The notes below the pieces were generated by a model. That model worked only from the letters and a program-made list of their open reading frames with translations. It did not search any database and was not told the DNA's origin. DNA of 36,779 nucleotides from Sedimentisphaerales bacterium (GTDB lineage: Bacteria; Planctomycetota; Phycisphaerae; Sedimentisphaerales; SM23-30), in NCBI GenBank assembly GCA_016930295.1, contig JAFGHE010000075.1, positions 1-36,779 of the forward strand, given 5' to 3'. The position numbers and the translations under genes are program-made. This document shows positions 16,920 through 24,975 of the stretch, piece after piece (the stretch's first letter is position 1; each line of letters starts with the position of its first letter).

Positions 16920-18098
16920 TTACTCCTCATTGTGAAGCCGTTTGCTATCAAATCCGACTATGAGTTGAGAATCTTTCCTGTATTCAAACTGAAGATGTAA
17001 ATTCTCTCGACCCGACAGGATCGTTTGTAATGTTTCACTGATATTACCAATAGGTTTCAGGTCCGGGTGACTCAACTGGAATATGGCTTTCACCGTGGTA
17101 CCTTGCCCCGGTTTCGATTGTAACTCCAGGTTTCCCCCGCTTTGTTTGGCCGCCTGCGCCAGCAGGGGCAGGCCTAATCCCACTCTCCGTGTGGTACGCG
17201 TGGTATAAAACGGATCAAAGACTTTTCTCTGGGTCTCCTCGTCCATACCCTTGCCGTTATCTCGGATCTGCAGAACAAGTGTATCCTTTTCGGTATTTTC
17301 GTTGAGTTCGATCTCGATACGAGTGGCTGACGCCGCAATCGAATTTTCCGCAATGTCCAGTATATGTAACGACAGATCTTCCATGGCTACGGATACCCTC
17401 CGATCATCTTCGTTATGCAGAGCCTTGTATATCTCTTCGAAACTTGGGGCTTCGGCCAGAATCAATGTATAGCTTTTGCCAATGTCCCCCAGACAGTGGG
17501 CGTCCGATGATCTCAATACCGCATAGTCCGACCACTCATTAAGGCGGGCCCGCGCAGATACTTCCACCGCATCGAGTCTCAGTCCTTCAGGGATAAAACC
17601 CAACTGTCTTTGCAGGCTGAATCGCGGGCGGTCTATATGGGCCGCCACCGCCAGCCCACCACAGGTGTGGATGGCATCAACCACCTCATCCAGCCTCAAA
17701 TCCGTGGCGCCAATCAGCAATTTTGTATTATTCCCGGTTATCTGATCATTTTCATCCACTATCGTCTGCGGACCGAAGGCAGCCTCGTCATTTTCACCGG
17801 CCAGGTGTTCATCAACCAATGCCTGAATATACCTCAGGTCACCCAGACTCGGGAAAAGACCCGTAATATGGACTTCCTCACACGAGGTTATCTCGATGCC
17901 CGGAATCACGGATAGTGATTCCCTGCCTGCGGCTTTTAATACCGCCGCCACATTCTCAGTCGAATTGTGGTCACATATGCCAATCATATCCAGGCCCGCG
18001 GTCCTTGCCTGCCTGACTATTGCCGAAGGTATCATCTCAGCCTCCCCGCATGGCGAAAGGCAGGTATGTATATGCAAGTCCGCTTTGTACTCCTTCAT
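16920..18098 (-). CDS. PHP-domain phosphoesterase fused to a HATPase domain
   Basis: The N-terminal PHP domain (about 1-230) begins ADLHIHTCLSPCG and has further metal ligands in GICDHNS, PGIEIT, AAHIDRP and SSDAHCLGD. The C-terminal part (from about 235) is a GHKL ATPase with N-box DIAENSIAA, G1 RDNGKGMD and the GLGLPL loop. A dimerisation histidine box is not evident, so it may act as an anti-sigma-like or signalling ATPase. Genes of this kind accompany DRTGG and HATPase proteins in operons of NAD-linked bifurcating [FeFe] hydrogenases, where their role is not settled; here they sit in a NiFe/Hdr operon. The gene lies 63 bases after the second DRTGG gene and nearly touches the HdrA C-half gene. 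Confidence 0.88.
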   Translation of the reverse strand: MKEYKADLHIHTCLSPCGEAEMIPSAIVRQARTAGLDMIGICDHNSTENVAAVLKAAGRESLSVIPGIEITSCEEVHITGLFPSLGDLRYIQALVDEHLAGENDEAAFGPQTIVDENDQITGNNTKLLIGATDLRLDEVVDAIHTCGGLAVAAHIDRPRFSLQRQLGFIPEGLRLDAVEVSARARLNEWSDYAVLRSSDAHCLGDIGKSYTLILAEAPSFEEIYKALHNEDDRRVSVAMEDLSLHILDIAENSIAASATRIEIELNENTEKDTLVLQIRDNGKGMDEETQRKVFDPFYTTRTTRRVGLGLPLLAQAAKQSGGNLELQSKPGQGTTVKAIFQLSHPDLKPIGNISETLQTILSGRENLHLQFEYRKDSQLIVGFDSKRLHNEE

Positions 18099-18161
18099 AA
18101 TGGCCGGTACTTCTCCTGCATGGCCTGCAAGGTCTGCGCCGATTCAGTCTCTATTCGCTTT

Positions 18162-18521
18162 CTACGACGTTTTATTACTTACACCTCGTACGCCAAGGTC
18201 ATAAAGCCGGCCGATAAGTTCAAAGGCCGGCAGCTTACTCACCATAATCACTATCTTTTCACTCTCTGCTTTCTGGATCGTATCTTCGTCAGGCTCTCGG
18301 CCGCCTGTCAGTATAATGCCGGAAAGCTCTTTCATACTGGCGACCGCCACGATATTCACGTGAGCCTGCAGGGTAATCCAGAGATCACCTGACCGGCTGT
18401 TGCCTATCACATCACTGAGCAGATCACTGGCGTACCCGCCGGTTACCTCCTTTTTAAAAAGGTTATCGGAGCACGATCTTACTTCAAGACCAAGCGTTTC
18501 CACCAGTTCAGTTAACTTCAT
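18162..18521 (-). CDS. DRTGG-domain protein (second copy)
   Basis: This is a small cytoplasmic protein of about 119 residues made of a single DRTGG domain, an accessory regulatory fold without known catalysis. The family segment is seen in SGIILTGGREPDEDTIQKAE, with the end YDLGVRGVS. I chose the ATG at 18521 because GAGGAG lies just upstream; a longer frame to 18551 would overlap the previous gene more and lacks a site. It overlaps the CBS-HATPase gene by 14 bases, so the two are translationally coupled. It is a distant paralogue of the DRTGG protein at 19451-19807. Confidence 0.85.
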   Translation of the reverse strand: MKLTELVETLGLEVRSCSDNLFKKEVTGGYASDLLSDVIGNSRSGDLWITLQAHVNIVAVASMKELSGIILTGGREPDEDTIQKAESEKIVIMVSKLPAFELIGRLYDLGVRGVSNKTS

Positions 18522-19431
18522 GTGGCTCCTCGTTGATCCGGAAGGAAACATTCAAAGTCGTTCCCCTTCCCGGTTCCGATTCTATGATAAACTCGTCGGC
18601 GCTTTTTTTCATATTAACCAGACCCATCCCGGCTCCAAATCCCATTTCCCGCACCCATTCCGGCGCCGTGGAATAACCCGGCTCCAGCGCCTTTTCCAGG
18701 TCCGCAATCCCCGGCCCCGAATCTTCAATTTCCACGAAAACCCGGGCCGGCTCCACTTCAGCTCGTATCCGGCCGCCCTCGGTATAAATCACCAGGTTCA
18801 TCTCTGCCTCGTAACTGGCGATTGCGATTCGCCGCACCAGGTCGGAACGTAAACCCAGACGTCTCAGGGTCCTTTTCAAACGGGTGGAACTGTCACCCGC
18901 CTGCGTGAAATCCTGACCTTTGACGTTATAGCGTAACTGAAGACTGGTATCGTCCGCCTCAATATTATCAAAAAGGTACCGGGCCGGAAAGTGACGGGCT
19001 TCCTGTTCCTGATAATCAATTTCCAGTTTCTTTAGCAGCCCCTCAATCACATCCCCTTTGGTCAGAATCCCCACCAGCGTCTTCTGGTCACGAGTGATGA
19101 CAGGAAATCGGCCTAAACTCGTACTCTCAAATTTCCGAATCGCCAGCACCAGGGGGTCATCTTCATATATAGTTGTCACTTCCCGGGTCATCCTCTCTTC
19201 TATCGCACAATCCTCCTGATCATTGGCTAACCACTTGATAAAATCCTCAATACTGATCAGGCCCACCAATTGACCCTTCTCCAGGACGGGTACCCCCGAA
19301 ATTCGATTGCCTTGCAGTAAACTTCTCAGCCGGCTCATACGTTCTTTCGAACCGATCGTAATGACGTCGCGGGTCATGACCGCGCTGACCTTCATTTCGT
19401 AAACCATTTCCTGGGTCTTACCTACATTCAC
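18508..19431 (-). CDS. CBS-pair protein with C-terminal RsbW-like HATPase domain
   Basis: Residues from about 12 to 130 form two CBS motifs (VSAVMTRDVITIG...GVPVLEKGQLVGLIS and RMTREVTTIYEDD...RFPVITRDQKTLVGILTKGDV), which usually bind adenine nucleotides. The C-terminal half is an anti-sigma-type GHKL ATPase (SYEAEMNLVIY N-box, DSGPGIAD, GMGLVNMKKSADE, PGRGTT). The combination suggests an energy-charge or redox-cofactor switch for the hydrogenase complex; this is inference. I chose GTG at 19431, seven bases after AAGGA and 19 bases after the stop of the upstream DRTGG gene. An open frame to 19554 would overlap that gene by about 100 bases and is unlikely. Confidence 0.85.
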   Translation of the reverse strand: MNVGKTQEMVYEMKVSAVMTRDVITIGSKERMSRLRSLLQGNRISGVPVLEKGQLVGLISIEDFIKWLANDQEDCAIEERMTREVTTIYEDDPLVLAIRKFESTSLGRFPVITRDQKTLVGILTKGDVIEGLLKKLEIDYQEQEARHFPARYLFDNIEADDTSLQLRYNVKGQDFTQAGDSSTRLKRTLRRLGLRSDLVRRIAIASYEAEMNLVIYTEGGRIRAEVEPARVFVEIEDSGPGIADLEKALEPGYSTAPEWVREMGFGAGMGLVNMKKSADEFIIESEPGRGTTLNVSFRINEEPHEVN

Positions 19432-19450
19432 CTGGAATTCCTTCTTGAAT

Positions 19451-19807
19451 TTATTCCTTCGTTTCAGAACATCCTTTAAGCCCGTGGTAATAGAGACGGC
19501 CACAACTTTCAAACATGGGCACCCGCGTGGCCAGAAGCGGCAGACTGTGCTCACGGGCCATGGTTATGGTCTCCTCAGGAGGCCTCTTGCCTCGTACAAA
19601 ACAAATGCCTACAATTTCAGCAATCTCACACGTTCGGACCACCTGGGGATTGGTTAATCCGGTCAGCAGCAGAGAACCTTTTTTGCCAAAGGCCAGCACA
19701 TCACTCATCAGGTCGGCTCCGCAACCCATTTCCACGTCGATCTCCTCCAGATTCGTGCCCACAATGACTTCCGCATCCAGGACCTTTCGGGCATCCTCTA
19801 AATTCAT
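19451..19807 (-). CDS. DRTGG-domain protein (first copy)
   Basis: This single-domain protein of about 118 residues resembles DRTGG proteins in hydrogenase operons: MGCGADLMSDVLAFGKKGSLLLTG, then VRTCEIAEIVGICFVRGKRPPEE and a YYHGLKG end. The TGG of the name motif is replaced by RGK here, while the second copy keeps it, so the two may have different ligands. ATG at 19807 is chosen because AAGGA lies about eight bases upstream; a frame running to 19846 lacks a site. It follows the nuoF-like gene after an 88-base gap, in which I see no promoter, and precedes the CBS-HATPase gene. Confidence 0.83.
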   Translation of the reverse strand: MNLEDARKVLDAEVIVGTNLEEIDVEMGCGADLMSDVLAFGKKGSLLLTGLTNPQVVRTCEIAEIVGICFVRGKRPPEETITMAREHSLPLLATRVPMFESCGRLYYHGLKGCSETKE

Positions 19808-19935
19808 CCTGATTATCCTTAATGTTCCCTGCTTCCCGCCTGACACATGGTTTCAGCGTTCCACAGGTATTTCTATTATGTTTTTCTTACAGGTTAACTT
19901 AAATTCATACGCAGGTATTTCCCTGCCTGGCCTGC

Positions 19936-21750
19936 TTAATGGCTAACTGCTGCTTCCATGACACTATTAGCCACCTTGGTCACCGCATTGAAGGTACATA
20001 CATCATAACAGGCGCCGCACTTGGTACACTTGTCCGCTATGATCGTATGGGGCGATTTGCTTTCACCCTGAATGGCCCCATGGCCACAATGCTTCCTGCA
20101 CAGTCCGCAGCCGGTACATTTTTCTTCATCGATTTTGAACTGGAACAGCGGCTTGCACACCCCGGCCGGGCAGTGTTTGTCCCGAATATGAGCCTCATAT
20201 TCATCACGAAAATGGCGAATCGCGCTCAACACCGGATTTGGAAGACTCTGCCCTAATCCACACAGAGACGCATCAATAACGGCTTGTCCCAATTCCTCCA
20301 GAAGTTCGATATCTCCTTCCTGACCCTCGCCTGCGCATATCCGTGTGAGGATCTGGAGCATAACATCCGATCCTTCCCGACAGGCTGTACATTTCCCGCA
20401 TGATTCATCCACGCCAAATTCGATAAAGTACTTGGCCACATCCACCATACAGGTATCTTCATCTACCACGACCATGCCGCCGGAACCCATAATTGCCCCG
20501 GCTTCCTGCAACCGCTCGTAATCAACCGGTAAATCCAGAAGACGCTCCGGTATGAATCCACCGGAGGGCCCGCCGGTCTGCACGGCCTTGAGTTTCTTGC
20601 CGTGGGGAATGCCTCCGCCAATATCATAGACAATCTCTTTAAGCGTTATGCCCATCGGCACTTCCACCAGCCCGGCATTGTTGACATTACCGGCCAGAGA
20701 AAACACTTTTGTTCCCTTGCTCTTTTCAGTCCCGATTTCGGCAAACCACTTGGCGCCCCAGTTTATAATCGCCGGCACATTGGCCCATGTCTCCACATTA
20801 TTAATCACCGTGGGTTTGCCCCACAATGCCGTACGCGGCGGACGCTGACGGGGCTCGGGGGGCTTACTTTCAATCGAGGCTACCAGGGCTGTCGTCTCGC
20901 CACAGACGAACGCACCGGCCCCTTTAAATATCTCTACATCAAAATCAAAACCAGTATCAAAAATGTTTTTACCCAGTAAACCATATTCACGGGCCTGCTC
21001 CACCGCCAGCTCCATCCGCTCAATCGCCAGCGGATACTCAATCCTTACGTACACATAGCCATACGAAGCGCCTATGGCATAGGCCCCGATGGCCATCCCT
21101 TCCAGTACTGAATGCGGATCGGCCTCGATGATACTTCGGTCCATAAACGCTCCGGGATCACCCTCGTCCGCGTTGCATATGATGTATTTCATGTCATCCT
21201 GCATCTTCCGGCGGCTTTCCCATTTACGACCCGTGGAAAAACCGGCTCCTCCCCGGCCTCGCAGTCCCGATGTCTTTATTTCTTCAATGACCGCTTCCGG
21301 CGCCATCGAAGTCAGAACCTTGGCCAGCGCCTTATACCCGTCACGCGCTATGTATTCCTCTATCTTATCCGGATCGATCATGCCCCGATTACGCAGCGCT
21401 ATCAGACGCTGATCCTTGAAAAAAGGAATTTCACGCAATTCCGGAATCGGAGTCTTCTCGCCCGGCGAAACATACATCAATGATTCCACCGGCCGGCCCT
21501 TGAGTAAATGTTCCTCCACCAGATGGGGAATATCTTTGGTCTTGAGCTTCTGATAGAAAATCCCGTCCGGCTGCACGACCAGTATCGGCCCTTTCACACA
21601 TAATCCGCTGGCGCCGGTCGGCACGACCTGGATATCATCCTCCAGCTTGTGTTTGCTGATTTCCTTTTCCAAAGCCTCTTTTATCTGCAAAGACCCGTTC
21701 GATATACAATTCGTGCAGGTACAGATCATTACGTTAGCTCTGTGTGGCAT
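19936..21750 (-). CDS. NuoF/HndC-type NAD(P)H-binding flavoprotein (diaphorase subunit)
   Basis: This 604-residue subunit binds FMN and NAD(P)(H) and exchanges hydride electrons with the complex. An N-terminal thioredoxin-like [2Fe-2S] domain (Cys 10, 15, 51) has Ala 47 where a fourth Cys is expected. The NuoF core shows SGLRGRGGAGFSTGRKW (FMN/NADH) and CNADEGDPGAFMDR. Next comes CGETTAL (283-289), where most relatives read CGEETAL. An SLBB-like segment and a [4Fe-4S] motif follow (SCGKCTACREG). The C-terminus adds two ferredoxin motifs (CTGCGLCRKHCG; CTKCGACYDVC), the HndC/HydB layout rather than respiratory NuoF. The ribosome binding site is GAGGAG, eight bases from ATG. It lies 12 bases after the HndB-like gene. 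Confidence 0.95.
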   Translation of the reverse strand: MPHRANVMICTCTNCISNGSLQIKEALEKEISKHKLEDDIQVVPTGASGLCVKGPILVVQPDGIFYQKLKTKDIPHLVEEHLLKGRPVESLMYVSPGEKTPIPELREIPFFKDQRLIALRNRGMIDPDKIEEYIARDGYKALAKVLTSMAPEAVIEEIKTSGLRGRGGAGFSTGRKWESRRKMQDDMKYIICNADEGDPGAFMDRSIIEADPHSVLEGMAIGAYAIGASYGYVYVRIEYPLAIERMELAVEQAREYGLLGKNIFDTGFDFDVEIFKGAGAFVCGETTALVASIESKPPEPRQRPPRTALWGKPTVINNVETWANVPAIINWGAKWFAEIGTEKSKGTKVFSLAGNVNNAGLVEVPMGITLKEIVYDIGGGIPHGKKLKAVQTGGPSGGFIPERLLDLPVDYERLQEAGAIMGSGGMVVVDEDTCMVDVAKYFIEFGVDESCGKCTACREGSDVMLQILTRICAGEGQEGDIELLEELGQAVIDASLCGLGQSLPNPVLSAIRHFRDEYEAHIRDKHCPAGVCKPLFQFKIDEEKCTGCGLCRKHCGHGAIQGESKSPHTIIADKCTKCGACYDVCTFNAVTKVANSVMEAAVSH

Positions 21751-21762
21751 GATTTAAACTCC

Positions 21763-22146
21763 TCAAAAAGTCCTTTCACTCCCTGCGGCTAGTGCGTATT
21801 CCTTAATCATTTCTCCGCCCAGTACGTGTTTCACAAAAACCTCCTTCGCTTTCTCCGGAGTCATATCCACGTACTTAACGGCCGGCTTCCCTTCCATCTC
21901 CACCGTGACCATAGGTTCACGACTGCACAGTCCGGCACAACTGGAGATAGTCAATAATACATCTTTCACATCCCTGCTCTCCATTTCATCCATTAATGCC
22001 TTCATCACGGGCCTGGCCCCCGCGGCTATGCCGCAGGTACCCATATGAACGATTACCTTTGAACGGCCCGACCCTTCACGCATGAGCATCGTTCGTTTCA
22101 CCTTGCCTGCAACCTTGTCCAGATCGCCCGGTTTTAACTTAGGCAT
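21763..22146 (-). CDS. HndB-like thioredoxin-fold [2Fe-2S] ferredoxin
   Basis: This 127-residue iron-sulfur protein resembles HndB and the free thioredoxin-like ferredoxins of NADP- or NAD-linked hydrogenases. Cysteine motifs are HMGTCGIAAGAR and SSCAGLCSREPMVTVEM. It probably carries electrons between the NuoE and NuoF parts or serves a structural role. It has a strong AAGGAG site seven bases before ATG. It sits 14 bases after the HdrA-N/NuoE gene and 12 bases before nuoF, so the three reproduce the HndA-HndB-HndC order. Confidence 0.9.
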   Translation of the reverse strand: MPKLKPGDLDKVAGKVKRTMLMREGSGRSKVIVHMGTCGIAAGARPVMKALMDEMESRDVKDVLLTISSCAGLCSREPMVTVEMEGKPAVKYVDMTPEKAKEVFVKHVLGGEMIKEYALAAGSERTF

Positions 22147-22160
22147 GTCAGTTCTCCTTG

Positions 22161-23450
22161 CTAACTGTATTCTTTAATTAGTTCCCGAACATCGGTTTGT
22201 TTGAAATATCCGTATATCTTTTCGTCCACCGCAATCACAGGAGACTGGCCGCAGCAGCCCAGACAGTTCACTGTCTCAAGACTGAACTGCTGGTCACGGG
22301 TGATATCTCCGGCACCGATACCCAACTGGTCTTCAAAGGCTTCCAGTATCCGGTTGCCGCCCTTCACATAACAGGCCGTACCCATGCAGATACGGATAAC
22401 ATGCTTACCCTGGGGTGTTAGACTGAACGCATTATAAAAAGTTGCCAACCGGTATACCTTACCCAGCGGAACCTCCATTTCCCGGGATATATATCGCAGC
22501 GCATTTTCCGGCAGATAGTTGAACGCCATCTGGGTGTCCTGCAATGCCGGGACAATGGCGCCCTTGGCCTCCCGGTATTTCTCCATGATCCCCTGCATGG
22601 TTGCTGCTTCGTCCGGTTCCATTACAATCTCCGGCTCCTCGTCAGGTTCCAGATAGGCAACGTTGCGCACCAGGCACCCTCGCATACATTCACCACAGCC
22701 CGTACACTTGCTCTCATCCACGTAACGCGCCTTGCGACGGATTTTAGCCTTGAAATTACCCACGTAACCGGATACTTCCTCCACTTCCGAATAGGTCATC
22801 AGCTCAATATTCGGATGCTGACCTACCTGCACCATCTTGGGCGTTAGAATACAGGCGGCACAGTCCAGGGTAGGGAACGTTTTGTCGAATTGAGCCATAT
22901 GACCACCAATAGAAGGTTCTTTTTCCACCAGGTACACCTTCTTGCCGGAGTCGGCAATTTTCAGGGCCGCTTCGATCCCGGCAATACCCCCACCGACTAC
23001 CAGCGTATCCGGATGAACCGGCGCTTCCCGCTGTTCCATCGGCGTCTGATATTTCACCCGACGGACCGCCGCCGTGATAAGACGCTTGGCCTTGGCCGTG
23101 GCTTTTTCACGGTCCGAATGTACCCACGAACACTGCTCCCGGATATTGGACATCTGGAACAGAAACCGGTTCAAACCCGCATCCTCGCACGCATTACGGA
23201 ACGTTTCCTCATGCATCAGCGGTGAACACGAAGAAACCACCACACGCGTCAGCTTGTCCTCTTCAATATCTTTCTTGATCAGGTCCTGGCCCGGTTCGGA
23301 ACACATGTATTTGTATTCCCGAACCACTGCCACGTCCGGAAGAGTTCTGGCATATTCAACAAGTTTTTTTATATCCACCGTATGCGAAATGTTCGTTCCG
23401 CAGTGACAGATATAAACTCCGATTCGCTGGCTGTTATTTTCTTTAATCAT
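22161..23450 (-). CDS. N-terminal half of HdrA fused to NuoE
   Basis: Residues 1-265 match the front of HdrA: an iron-sulfur domain with CHCGTNI (Cys 15, 17), Cys 50 and SSCSP (Cys 75), the FAD fold VVGGGIAGIEAALK (151-164) with IGGHMAQFDKTFPTLDCAAC, the YSEVEEVSGYVGNF segment and a ferredoxin motif (Cys 249, 252, 255, 259; CL instead of the usual CP). HdrA then stops. From about residue 283 a NuoE-type thioredoxin-like domain follows, with its helical lead-in (LPENALRYISREMEVPLGKV) and [2Fe-2S] ligands Cys 355, 360, 396 and 400. The rest of HdrA is in the gene at 15156-16916. It begins with ATGA overlapping the stop of hdrB, so the genes are coupled. The protein is cytoplasmic and expected to form half of a split flavin site. 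Confidence 0.94.
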   Translation of the reverse strand: MIKENNSQRIGVYICHCGTNISHTVDIKKLVEYARTLPDVAVVREYKYMCSEPGQDLIKKDIEEDKLTRVVVSSCSPLMHEETFRNACEDAGLNRFLFQMSNIREQCSWVHSDREKATAKAKRLITAAVRRVKYQTPMEQREAPVHPDTLVVGGGIAGIEAALKIADSGKKVYLVEKEPSIGGHMAQFDKTFPTLDCAACILTPKMVQVGQHPNIELMTYSEVEEVSGYVGNFKAKIRRKARYVDESKCTGCGECMRGCLVRNVAYLEPDEEPEIVMEPDEAATMQGIMEKYREAKGAIVPALQDTQMAFNYLPENALRYISREMEVPLGKVYRLATFYNAFSLTPQGKHVIRICMGTACYVKGGNRILEAFEDQLGIGAGDITRDQQFSLETVNCLGCCGQSPVIAVDEKIYGYFKQTDVRELIKEYS

Positions 23451-24340
23451 GAATTATACACCTTTTCCGTTAGCAACTCTTCCACCGGCGTCAAAGAATC
23501 TTTCAACGCCAGATCCTTCTGGTTAATTCCAAACGCAGCTCCCATAAGCTGGGTAAAATACAGAATCGGAATACTGCAGTCTTGCCCCATGGCGTCATTG
23601 ATCGTATCCTGGTAGGCCTCCAGATTTATCTGGCACAACGGGCAGGCCGTGATAATGCAGTCCGCCCCCTGGTCTCGGGCGCATTTAAGTATGTTGCCGG
23701 ATAACTTTACGCCGATTTCCGGTTGCGTGGTCATCATCATTCCGCCACAACACTTGGCCTTCAGTGCAAACGGCACCGGTTCGCCGCCCAGCCATTCGAT
23801 AAGCCGGTCCATCATCTGCGGGTCCTCCGGATCATCAATCTCGCCAAACGGCCGGCTGATCTGACAGCCGTAATAGGGCGCCACCTTCAGACCGGACAGA
23901 GGCCTGCTTACACACCCGCGCACCTCTTCTTCGCCCAGGTCATTGACAATCACATCCAGAAAATGACGAACCTTCACACCACCCCGATAATTCATGCCCC
24001 CGGCCGCCAGGGCCTTCTGAATTTCCGCCTGTAACTGGGGATTCTCACTCATGTACTTATTTGTCTTGTTTAGAACCAGGTAACAGCCGTTGCAGACCGT
24101 GACCAGTTCCAGACCTTCCTTTTCCGCAATGGCCAGATTCCGGGCAGATAACACAAAGGCACGCTTTTCATGAATGGCCATATACGCCGTCGCACCGCAG
24201 CAGTTCCAGTCGTCAAGTTCCGATAGCTCTATTCCTAAGGCTCCGGCCACACTCCGGGTGGACATGTCATACGCACGGTTGGTACCCTTGACTGAACACC
24301 CGGGATAATACGTAAACTTCTTTTTGTCCATCGTACTCAT
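23447..24340 (-). CDS. hdrB: HdrB, heterodisulfide reductase subunit B
   Basis: This is the catalytic disulfide-reducing subunit. Both CCG motifs are complete: CSVKG...NCCGAT...CNGC in the first half, and YYGCQ...KCCGGMMM...CPLC in the second. In HdrB these hold the two unusual non-cubane [4Fe-4S] clusters that cleave the disulfide. At 297 residues its length is normal. The start overlaps hdrC by ATGA and the end overlaps the HdrA-N/NuoE gene by ATGA. A bacterium of this type is not expected to make CoM-S-S-CoB, so the natural acceptor is unknown. Two Met codons (24340, 24331) could start it; the overlap favours the first. Confidence 0.95.
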   Translation of the reverse strand: MSTMDKKKFTYYPGCSVKGTNRAYDMSTRSVAGALGIELSELDDWNCCGATAYMAIHEKRAFVLSARNLAIAEKEGLELVTVCNGCYLVLNKTNKYMSENPQLQAEIQKALAAGGMNYRGGVKVRHFLDVIVNDLGEEEVRGCVSRPLSGLKVAPYYGCQISRPFGEIDDPEDPQMMDRLIEWLGGEPVPFALKAKCCGGMMMTTQPEIGVKLSGNILKCARDQGADCIITACPLCQINLEAYQDTINDAMGQDCSIPILYFTQLMGAAFGINQKDLALKDSLTPVEELLTEKVYNS

Positions 24341-24906
24341 GTTTCACCATTTTTCTCTATTGCAGCGACCATCTTTCTGAAACCTTCGATCCCTTTGATC
24401 GTATGGGGAAGAAATTCCAGTCGGCCCCTGGTTATCAATTTCCTGACCAGATTCATCTGGCCAAACATCTTGAACATATTGGTGCGCAGATAATATTTCT
24501 GCAGCAGTGTCGTCTCCGCATTTCGGCCATGTTTATCAACCACCTCCGTAAACGCCCGCGCCATCACCGCATTCGTGGTGTCGGGTGGATAGAGATTATG
24601 TTTCACTCCCAGGCGTTTCAGTTCATACATCACATCCGTAAACGGTATCTTCGCCGGACAACGCACTGAACAGGAATAGCACGATGCACACAGCCACACC
24701 GTATTCGATTTCAGTACCTTCTCCAGCACGCCCGCCCGCAACGCCGCGATGATCTCTCGCGGACCGTACTCCATCGCACTACTGGTGGGACACGACGCCG
24801 AACAGGTACCGCATTGAATACATTTGTCGATACTCTTCCCCTGAGGCAATTCATATACATGACGTAGGAATTCGCTGCTTAGCCTTGCGGCCTCGGTATT
24901 GGCCAT
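24337..24906 (-). CDS. hdrC: HdrC, heterodisulfide reductase subunit C
   Basis: This iron-sulfur subunit passes electrons from HdrA to HdrB. It has two [4Fe-4S] motifs, CIQCGTCSASCP and CASCYSCSVRCP. At about 189 residues it has the normal length of the soluble form and lacks the membrane helices of HdrE/DsrM. It is the first gene of the operon, about 60 bases from the predicted start site of a sigma-54 promoter. GGAGG precedes two adjacent ATG codons; the second (24906) has the better spacing of five bases, while 24909 has only two. Confidence 0.95.
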   Translation of the reverse strand: MANTEAARLSSEFLRHVYELPQGKSIDKCIQCGTCSASCPTSSAMEYGPREIIAALRAGVLEKVLKSNTVWLCASCYSCSVRCPAKIPFTDVMYELKRLGVKHNLYPPDTTNAVMARAFTEVVDKHGRNAETTLLQKYYLRTNMFKMFGQMNLVRKLITRGRLEFLPHTIKGIEGFRKMVAAIEKNGET

Positions 24907-24975
24907 CATTACCTCCAGATTTTAAAAAGACATTACTTTAAATAAATGACATTCAAATAGACTACTTCATTAATA

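Noticed and set aside
19432-19554. Longer N-terminus for the CBS-HATPase protein
   Set aside because: It would overlap the upstream DRTGG gene by about 100 bases; a GTG with AAGGA at 19431 is better placed.
15156-23450. Split HdrA as a frameshift or assembly error
   Set aside because: The halves are more than 5 kb apart, each has its own ribosome binding site, and each carries an intact in-frame fusion partner.
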